In this document: positions 58,245-64,000 of the stretch, piece by piece
Numbering within the stretch: position 1 is the stretch's first letter
Layout: every line of letters begins with the position of its first letter
Source of the DNA: Sphaerotilus uruguayifluvii
GTDB taxonomy: Bacteria; Pseudomonadota; Gammaproteobacteria; Burkholderiales; Burkholderiaceae_C
DNA length: 64,000 nt
NCBI RefSeq assembly: GCF_013294065.1
Contig: NZ_JABSNM010000006.1
Coordinates: 100,978 to 164,977 of the forward strand
Reading direction: 5' to 3'
Program-made: the position numbers and the translations under genes
Notes under the pieces: generated by a model
The model's input: the letters and a program-made list of their open reading frames with translations, nothing else
What the model was told of the DNA's origin: nothing
The model's database searches: none

Positions 58245-58290
58245 ACGGGGTCCGGCACGCGCGGGTTCTTCCGACGGCGGTCTCGTCCCT

Positions 58291-58326
58291 GTCCTACAGG
58301 GGCGGGGCCGGGCGCTTCCTAGAGTG
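58291..58326 (+). promoter_or_regulatory. Candidate stress-type promoter motif (copy 2, katE)
   Basis: GTCCT (58291-58295) and AGAGTG (58321-58326) are 25 bases apart and end 36 bases before the katE ATG. The GTCCT is part of a small dyad, CCCTGT-CCT-ACAGGG (58287-58301). The same layout precedes the response regulator at 49441. Confidence 0.35.
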
Positions 58327-58362
58327 GCGGGATCGATGTTCCACCGCTCCCACGAGGTGCCC

Positions 58363-60447
58363 ATGCCCAAGAAGACCCCGCGTCCCGATGTTCCCGCCCT
58401 GAGCACCGGCCAGGCCGGCGAAACCCACCAGAGCGCCGGCGCCGGCGTGCCGGTGCTGACCACGAACCACGGGGTGCCGGTCAGCGACAACCAGAACTCG
58501 CTGCGGGCGCACGAGCGCGGGCCGACGCTGCTCGAGGACTTCGTGCTGCGCGAGAAGATCTTCCACTTCGACCACGAGCGCATCCCTGAGCGCATCGTGC
58601 ACGCCCGCGGCTCCGGCGCGCACGGCGTCTTCGAGTGCACCCAGGCCATTCCCGAGCTGACCCGCGCCTCGATCTTCCAGAAGGCCGGCACGACCTGCCC
58701 GGTCTTCGCTCGCTTCTCGACCGTGGCCGGCGGCGCAGGCTCGGCCGACACGCCGCGCGACGTGCGCGGCTTCGCCGTCAAGTTCTACACCGACAGCGGC
58801 AACTGGGACCTGGTCGGCAACAACATCCCGGTCTTCTTCATCCAGGACGCGATCAAGTTTCCCGACCTGATCCACAGCGTGAAGATGGAGGCCGACCGCG
58901 GCTACCCGCAGGCCGCCTCGGCGCACGACACCTTCTGGGATTTCATCGGCCTGATGCCCGAGGCCATGCACATGGTGATGTGGGCGATGTCGGACCGGGC
59001 CCTGCCGCGCAGCCTGCGCATGATGGAGGGCTTCGGCGTGCACACCTTCCGTCTGGTCGACGCCGAGGGCGAGAGCCGCTTCGTCAAGTTCCACTGGAAG
59101 CCGGTGCTGGGCCTGGAGGCCACCTGCTGGGACGAGGCGGTGAAGATCGCCGGGGCCGACCCCGACTTCCACCGCCGCGACCTGTTCGAATCGATCGAGG
59201 CGGGCGACTTCCCGGCCTGGGACCTGGGCATCCAGGTCTTCGACGAGGCCTGGGCCGCGAAGCAGCCCTATGACGTGCTCGATGCCACCAAGCTCATTCC
59301 CGAGGAGGAGATTCCGGTGCGGATCGTCGGCCGCATGACGCTGAACCGCAACCCGGACAACTTCTTCGCCGAGACCGAGCAGGTGGCCTTCCTGCCCTCG
59401 AACCTGATTCCGGGCATCGACTTCAGCGACGATCCGCTGCTGCAGGGGCGGCTGTTCTCCTACCTGGACACGCAGAAGTCGCGCCTGGGCACGACCAACT
59501 TCCACCAGATCCCGGTCAACGCGCCGAAGTGCCCGTTCCACAACTTCCTGCGTGACGGGATGATGCAGACGAAGGTGCCGCGCGGGCGTGCCAGCTACGA
59601 GCCCAACACGCTGGCCGAGGCCGGCGAGGACCCGGGCCCGCGCGAGGCGCCGGGCGAGGGCTTCCGCTCCTTCTCCGGCATCGGGGCGCCGGCCACCAGC
59701 AAGCTGCGCGTGCGCGCCGAGCTCTTCGCCGACCACTACAGCCAGGCCACGATGTTCTGGCGCTCGCAGACCGCCAGCGAGCAGGCGCACATCGCCTCGG
59801 CGCTGGTGTTCGAGCTGTCCAAGGTGAAGATCGAGGCGATCCGCACCCGGGTGCTCTCGCGCCTGCGCCGCGTCGACGAGGACCTCGCCTCGCGCGTGGC
59901 CCGCGGTCTGGCGATGCCCTTGCTGGACGCCGCGCCGGTGGCGCGCGAGCCGGTCGAGATGGCGCCGTCGGCCGCGCTGTCGATGCAGGCGCGTGCCCCG
60001 CACGGCTTTGCCGGGCGCAAGGTCGCGATCCTGTTCGACGAAGGGTCGAACCTGGCGAGCATCCGCAAGCTGTGCACCGACATCAAGGGCGCGGGCGGCA
60101 GCGTCTTCCTCGTCGCGCCGAAGGTGGGAGAGCTCCGGCTCAAGGGCGGCACGCTCAAGGCCGACGGCCAGCTCGCCGGCTCGCCTTCGGTGCTGTTCGA
60201 CGCGGTGGTCGGCGTGCTGTCGCCGGATGCGGCCTATCGCCTGGTGCGCGAGAGCGCGGCGGTGCAGTGGTTCATGGACGCCCATGCGCACTGCAAGGTC
60301 ATCGCGCACTGCCCGGCCACGCAGCGCCTGCTCGACCACGCCGGCATCGATGTCGACGATGACGGCATCGTCGCGCTCGACGGGCTGATGGCGGCCGGCA
60401 TCCAGCGTCGCTGGGCGCGCGAGCCCGACGTGCGTTCGCTGGCCTGA
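58363..60447 (+). CDS. katE: Large-subunit monofunctional catalase (HPII type)
   Basis: A 694-residue clade 2 catalase. The distal His lies in [13 protein letters not shown], the Asn in [14 protein letters not shown], and the proximal heme Tyr in [15 protein letters not shown] flavodoxin/GATase1-like C-terminal domain (about 550-690: [25 protein letters not shown]) marks the large-subunit class. I chose ATG 58363 ([10 protein letters not shown]) with GAGG upstream; ATG 58336 is possible. Family members are usually stationary-phase or general-stress induced. It ends just before a convergent gene. Confidence 0.96.
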   Translation: MPKKTPRPDVPALSTGQAGETHQSAGAGVPVLTTNHGVPVSDNQNSLRAHERGPTLLEDFVLREKIFHFDHERIPERIVHARGSGAHGVFECTQAIPELTRASIFQKAGTTCPVFARFSTVAGGAGSADTPRDVRGFAVKFYTDSGNWDLVGNNIPVFFIQDAIKFPDLIHSVKMEADRGYPQAASAHDTFWDFIGLMPEAMHMVMWAMSDRALPRSLRMMEGFGVHTFRLVDAEGESRFVKFHWKPVLGLEATCWDEAVKIAGADPDFHRRDLFESIEAGDFPAWDLGIQVFDEAWAAKQPYDVLDATKLIPEEEIPVRIVGRMTLNRNPDNFFAETEQVAFLPSNLIPGIDFSDDPLLQGRLFSYLDTQKSRLGTTNFHQIPVNAPKCPFHNFLRDGMMQTKVPRGRASYEPNTLAEAGEDPGPREAPGEGFRSFSGIGAPATSKLRVRAELFADHYSQATMFWRSQTASEQAHIASALVFELSKVKIEAIRTRVLSRLRRVDEDLASRVARGLAMPLLDAAPVAREPVEMAPSAALSMQARAPHGFAGRKVAILFDEGSNLASIRKLCTDIKGAGGSVFLVAPKVGELRLKGGTLKADGQLAGSPSVLFDAVVGVLSPDAAYRLVRESAAVQWFMDAHAHCKVIAHCPATQRLLDHAGIDVDDDGIVALDGLMAAGIQRRWAREPDVRSLA

Positions 60448-60453
60448 ACGTGC

Positions 60454-60963
60454 TCAGGCGCGGCCGCCGCCACCGATCATCAGGTTGAACACCACCCGCA
60501 GCAGGCCCAGCTCGACCGGCGAGCTGCCCCGCAGCGCGGGCAGGTGGCGGAAGACGCCGCCGGCGGGCTCGATCGCCGCGCCGGGCGCCTCGAAGGTGTC
60601 GAAGCGCAGCAGGTGCACCCGCACCGTGCTGCCGTCGGCCTCGGTCAGGCCCTCGTCGAATTCGGCCACGCGCACCACCTCGGCCGGGTTCAGGCCGAGC
60701 TGCGCGATGGCGGCCTCGCGCACGGCGGCACCCTCCTCGGCCGCCGGCAGTGCGGCATCGGTCGCCGCGAAGGCCCGGGCGCCCTCGGCCAGCGGCGCCG
60801 GCCACAGCAGGCTGCCCGAGGGCCAGCGCGCGAACAGCAGCGCGGTGCTGTAGCCGTCGAAGTGGCAGAGAATGACCCGGTGGCGGGCGGTCGGCGGAGC
60901 GTCGGCGTCGTTCGGCATCGCGGCAGTGTCCGTGGCAGGAGTGTCGTGTTCCGTCTCTTCCAC
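60454..60963 (-). CDS. Hypothetical protein, partner of the Roadblock-like gene
   Basis: About 169 residues, unrecognised. The conserved-looking core is RHRVILCHFDGYSTALLFARW, written here as two parts RHRVILCHF and DGYSTALLFARW; then VVRVAEFDEGLTEADG and VHLLRFDTFEAPGAAI, ending NLMIGGGGRA. It is probably a soluble alpha/beta protein. The start is uncertain: GTG 60963 has GAAGG upstream, while ATG 60918 and ATG 61014 lack good sites. It lies 80 bases after the 406-residue gene on the same strand and converges on katE. Confidence 0.6.
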   Translation of the reverse strand: MEETEHDTPATDTAAMPNDADAPPTARHRVILCHFDGYSTALLFARWPSGSLLWPAPLAEGARAFAATDAALPAAEEGAAVREAAIAQLGLNPAEVVRVAEFDEGLTEADGSTVRVHLLRFDTFEAPGAAIEPAGGVFRHLPALRGSSPVELGLLRVVFNLMIGGGGRA

Positions 60964-61043
60964 GCAGCCTTCGTGCCATGCGGTGCGGGCCGCCCGGGGT
61001 CGGCTTTGCGACATTCCTGCCACGGCCGGACGCCGCCGCCCGC

Positions 61044-62264
61044 TCAGAGCACCGGCGTGCGCGGCAGCGCCGCGTCCAGCGCCATCAGCCGCGGCCGCAG
61101 CTGCATCCAGCTCGTCTGCGTCGGCCGGTACACCAGATGCATCGCCAGGCCCGGCTGCGACACCAGCGTGCGCACGCCCAGCGCATCGGTGCCGCCCATG
61201 ACCAGCACCTCGTCGGCCTGGCCCGGGATCTGCAGCTGGCGCCGGGTGCTGTTGCCGGCGGCCAGCAGCAGCGAGCCGCGCCGCGCCAGGTCGGCGCCGC
61301 GCGCGGCCGCGCCGGCATGCGCGATGACGCGGCTGGTGGCGATGTCGAACACGCAGGCGGCCTGCACGCCGTTGAGCGCGTGCAGCTCCAGCGCGAAGCG
61401 CTCCATCGGCGTGGACTGCGCCGCCAGCGGCGCGCGTTCGCCGCCGGCCGTGCCGGAGGTCGGCGGCATCGGCTGCATGGCCTCGCCGCCGGCCGGCGCG
61501 AAGGGCGCCAGCAGCGCGCCCTGGCCGTCGGGGCGGCGCAGGTGCTCGATCTCGTTCCAGCGCGCGCTGACCATCGCCCAGGCCTCGGCCGGGCGGGTGA
61601 CCGGCGCGGCCAGCCGGCAGTCCAGCCCGCTGCCCAGGCCGAGCGCCTGGATCAGGCCGTTCATCGCCGCGTGGCTGCCGTTCGACAGCGGCATCAGCTG
61701 CAGGTGGCGGCACTGCCAGCCCGGATGGAAGAGCATCTCGCGCAGCGGCTGCAGCGCGTCGCCGATGGCGTGCTGCGGCAGGTCGCCCACCAGCACCACC
61801 GCCAGCGCCGCCTGCGACAGCAGCACCCGCGCCAGCGCGCTGCGCTTGGGGCTGTCGGCGTCGATGTCGGTGCTGTAGATGCGCACCCGGTGGCCGTGGC
61901 GAGCCGGGCAGTCGACATGGTCGATCGCCGCCAGCGTCGTGCCGTAGCTCTGGCGGCGGATGTTCAGGCGCTCGACCGGCCGTCCGGCCGCGGCGGCCAC
62001 CGCGTGCAGCATGCGCCGCGCGCCGCGGCTGGCGATGTCGTGCAGCACGATGTAGCTCGGGCGCAGGAACTCGAACTGCTGCTGCAGCGCCTCGGCCGGC
62101 TCGCAGGACACGAAGAGCTCGCGCGTGTTGTTGCCGACCGGCCGGCCGATGTCGGCCGGCTCGTCGAGGTAGTCGCGCACGCTGCGCTGGATCTGCGTCT
62201 CGTAGTGGTCCTCGTCGCCGTCGTGCACGGGCGGTCGCGAGCTCGGACCCGAAAGGGTGGTCAT
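61044..62264 (-). CDS. Hypothetical 406-residue protein with Roadblock/LC7-like C-terminus
   Basis: I do not recognise the whole protein. Residues about 40-240 form an unknown alpha/beta domain (RELFVSCEPAEALQQQFEFL, YIVLHDIASRGARRMLHAV, RVRIYSTDIDADSPKRSALA). A Gly/Pro linker follows. Residues about 285-400 resemble a Roadblock/LC7 module (LELHALNGVQAACVFDIATS, RRGSLLLAAGNST, DEVLVMGGTDALGVRTLV), a fold often used with small GTPases or in polarity systems. ATG 62264 has AGGAGACACC upstream. It diverges from nadB. Confidence 0.7.
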   Translation of the reverse strand: MTTLSGPSSRPPVHDGDEDHYETQIQRSVRDYLDEPADIGRPVGNNTRELFVSCEPAEALQQQFEFLRPSYIVLHDIASRGARRMLHAVAAAAGRPVERLNIRRQSYGTTLAAIDHVDCPARHGHRVRIYSTDIDADSPKRSALARVLLSQAALAVVLVGDLPQHAIGDALQPLREMLFHPGWQCRHLQLMPLSNGSHAAMNGLIQALGLGSGLDCRLAAPVTRPAEAWAMVSARWNEIEHLRRPDGQGALLAPFAPAGGEAMQPMPPTSGTAGGERAPLAAQSTPMERFALELHALNGVQAACVFDIATSRVIAHAGAAARGADLARRGSLLLAAGNSTRRQLQIPGQADEVLVMGGTDALGVRTLVSQPGLAMHLVYRPTQTSWMQLRPRLMALDAALPRTPVL

Positions 62265-62397
62265 GGCCGGTGTCTCCTGGGGAATCGCTGCAGGGCTCGA
62301 AGAGGTCAAGAGAGGTCGACGAGAGAGACGGCACCGGCACGAAAACTGGACCGTATCATCCTATCATCCGGGCCTTGATTTCATATCGTGCGCCAGC

Positions 62398-64000
62398 ATG
62401 TCTTTCAATTCTTCCACTTCTGACCACGACGCGCTGCCTGTCGTCATCATCGGTGCCGGTCTGGCCGGCCTGACCGTGGCCCTGGAGCTTGCGTCCACCC
62501 GGCGGGTGATCGTGCTGGCCAAGCGCCAGCTCGGCGAGGCGGCCACGGCCTGGGCCCAGGGCGGCATCGTCGGCGTGCTGGGGCGCGACGACAGCATCGA
62601 GAGCCATGTGCGCGACACGCAGGAGGCCGGCGCCGGCCTGGTCGACGAGCACACCGCGCGCTTCATCGCCGAGCGCAGCGCCGAGGCCATCGAGTGGCTG
62701 GTCGAGCGCGGCGTGCCGTTCTCGCCCGACCCGGACGGCCCGCTGGGCCTGCACCTGACGCGCGAGGGCGGCCACGCGGTGCGCCGCATCGCGCATGCGG
62801 CCGATGCCACCGGCTACGCCATCCACCAGGCGCTGCTGGCCGAGGTGGCGCGCCACCCCAACATCGAGCTGCGCGAGCGCTGGATGGCGATCGACGTGAT
62901 CACCCCGCGCCACCTGCACAGCGACGCGGCGCCGCGCTGCCACGGCGTGTACGTGCTCGACCTCGACCACCAGCGCGTCGAGACGATCGCCACCAGCGCG
63001 GTGGTGCTGGCCAGCGGCGGCGTGGGCAAGGTCTACCGCTACACCAGCAATCCCGACACCGCCACCGGCGACGGCATCGCGATGGCCTGGCGCGCGGGCT
63101 GCCGGGTGGGCAACATGGAGTTCATCCAGTTCCACCCGACCTGCCTGTATCACCCGCAGGACCGCAGCTTCCTGATCACCGAGGCGCTGCGCGGCGAGGG
63201 CGGCCACCTGAAGCTGCCCGACGGCACCCGCTTCATGCCGGCGCACGATCCGCGCGGCGAGCTGGCACCGCGCGACATCGTCGCCCGCGCGATCGACTTC
63301 GAGATGAAGAAGCACGGCCTGGACCACGTCTGGCTGGACGCGACCCATCTAGGCGAGGCGTTCCTGAAGGAGCACTTCCCGACCATCCACGCGCGCTGCC
63401 TGGCCCTGGGCATCGACATCGCGCGTCAGCCCATCCCGGTGGTGCCGGCGGCGCACTACACCTGCGGCGGCGTGGTCACCGACCTGCTGGGCCGCACCGA
63501 CCTGCCGGGCCTCTACGCGGTCGGCGAGACCACCTACACCGGCCTGCACGGCGCCAACCGGCTGGCGAGCAACTCGCTGCTGGAGTGCGTGGTGCTGGGC
63601 AAGACCTGCGCCGAGACCATCGTCGCCGCGCCGCGCGCCGATCAGCCGCTGCTGCCGGCCTGGGACGAGAGCCAGGTGCACAACGCCGACGAGCAGGTGG
63701 TCATCGCCCACAACTGGGACGAGCTGCGCCTGCTGATGTGGAACTACGTCGGCATCGTGCGCACCACCAAGCGCCTGGAGCGTGCGCTGCATCGCATCCA
63801 GCTGCTGCGCGACGAGATCGACGACTACTACGCCAACTTCCGCGTCGACCGCGACCTGCTGGAGCTGCGCAACCTGGTCGACTGCGCCGAGCTGATCGTG
63901 CGCTCGGCCCTGATGCGCCAGGAAAGCCGCGGCCTGCACTACAGCCGCGACTTTCCCGATCCGCTGCCGGTGAGCTTCCCCACCGTGCTGGTGCGCCCGG
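62398..64000 (+). CDS. nadB: L-aspartate oxidase (right edge cuts the last codons)
   Basis: The first 534 residues of the FAD enzyme that oxidises L-aspartate to iminoaspartate, the first step of NAD synthesis. FAD motif VVIIGAGLAGLTVALELA is at residues 15-32. Further motifs are EAATAWAQGGI, EFIQFHPTCLYH, ITEALRGEGG (active-site Arg), RDIVARAID, HYTCGGVVTD and GLHGANRLASNSLLE. The helical tail ends near SRGLHYSRDFPD, so only a few residues should be missing. ATG 62398 is used. It is divergent from the unknown two-gene unit. Confidence 0.96.
   Translation, partial: MSFNSSTSDHDALPVVIIGAGLAGLTVALELASTRRVIVLAKRQLGEAATAWAQGGIVGVLGRDDSIESHVRDTQEAGAGLVDEHTARFIAERSAEAIEWLVERGVPFSPDPDGPLGLHLTREGGHAVRRIAHAADATGYAIHQALLAEVARHPNIELRERWMAIDVITPRHLHSDAAPRCHGVYVLDLDHQRVETIATSAVVLASGGVGKVYRYTSNPDTATGDGIAMAWRAGCRVGNMEFIQFHPTCLYHPQDRSFLITEALRGEGGHLKLPDGTRFMPAHDPRGELAPRDIVARAIDFEMKKHGLDHVWLDATHLGEAFLKEHFPTIHARCLALGIDIARQPIPVVPAAHYTCGGVVTDLLGRTDLPGLYAVGETTYTGLHGANRLASNSLLECVVLGKTCAETIVAAPRADQPLLPAWDESQVHNADEQVVIAHNWDELRLLMWNYVGIVRTTKRLERALHRIQLLRDEIDDYYANFRVDRDLLELRNLVDCAELIVRSALMRQESRGLHYSRDFPDPLPVSFPTVLVRP

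Overview
The window is GC-rich DNA from a betaproteobacterium, most likely order Burkholderiales (the Sphaerotilaceae/Comamonadaceae side). I infer this from the strong G/C third-position bias, a class I phaC-phaA-phaB polyhydroxybutyrate (PHB) operon, a beta-type LexA, an ohrR-ohr pair, and a locus resembling the Bordetella lipid A glucosamine genes. I see about 54 protein genes. I see no rRNA, tRNA, CRISPR array or insertion sequence. Both ends cut a gene: a giant adhesin on the left (1-2685, minus) and nadB on the right (62398 onward).

Layout. 1-6577: type I secretion genes (peptidase-like/ABC exporter, HlyD adaptor) and their probable Calx-beta adhesin. 6601-9077: Nudix hydrolase, maiA, pgeF, small membrane protein. 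9171-13134: phaC-phaA-phaB with a terminator. 13148-16437: small orphan gene, lexA with two SOS boxes, asparaginase, ohr and ohrR. 16530-21548: EamA transporter, then a four-gene lipid A aminosugar module (GT39, YdjC/NaxD-like deacetylase, GtrA, GT2). 21628-36053: a putrescine block (potFGHI transporter, the gamma-glutamyl route puuA/puuB/puuC/puuD, two class III transaminases, an Lrp-type regulator). An AT-rich foreign gene at 27497-28363 sits inside that block. 36062-41055: nucleoside-kinase-like protein, an orphan OmpR-type regulator with a degenerate receiver, a small membrane protein, a UbiH-like monooxygenase and a GAF histidine kinase.

41066-46716 holds five consecutive minus-strand genes for exported proteins: two lipoproteins, a FlgT-N-like protein, a 682-residue CsgG/FlgT-like protein and a small periplasmic protein. 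I cannot match this set to a described system, and it is my main candidate for new biology. 46717-47323 is the only long gap. 47324-52149: radical SAM protein, a single-domain response regulator coupled to a ChpT-like phosphotransferase, creA, and an SGNH hydrolase. 52131-60447: 5'-nucleotidase, exported type 2 PHB depolymerase, HD hydrolase, clpB with a sigma-32 promoter, and large catalase katE. 60454-62264: two unrecognised genes, one with a Roadblock-like C-terminus, divergent from nadB.

Themes. The cell makes and degrades PHB, takes up and burns putrescine, decorates its envelope (adhesin, lipid A sugar, exported operon) and carries several stress genes (lexA, ohr, clpB, katE). A motif of the form GTCCT, about 25 bases, then AGARTG lies upstream of both katE and the response-regulator/ChpT-like pair and may be a shared stress promoter.
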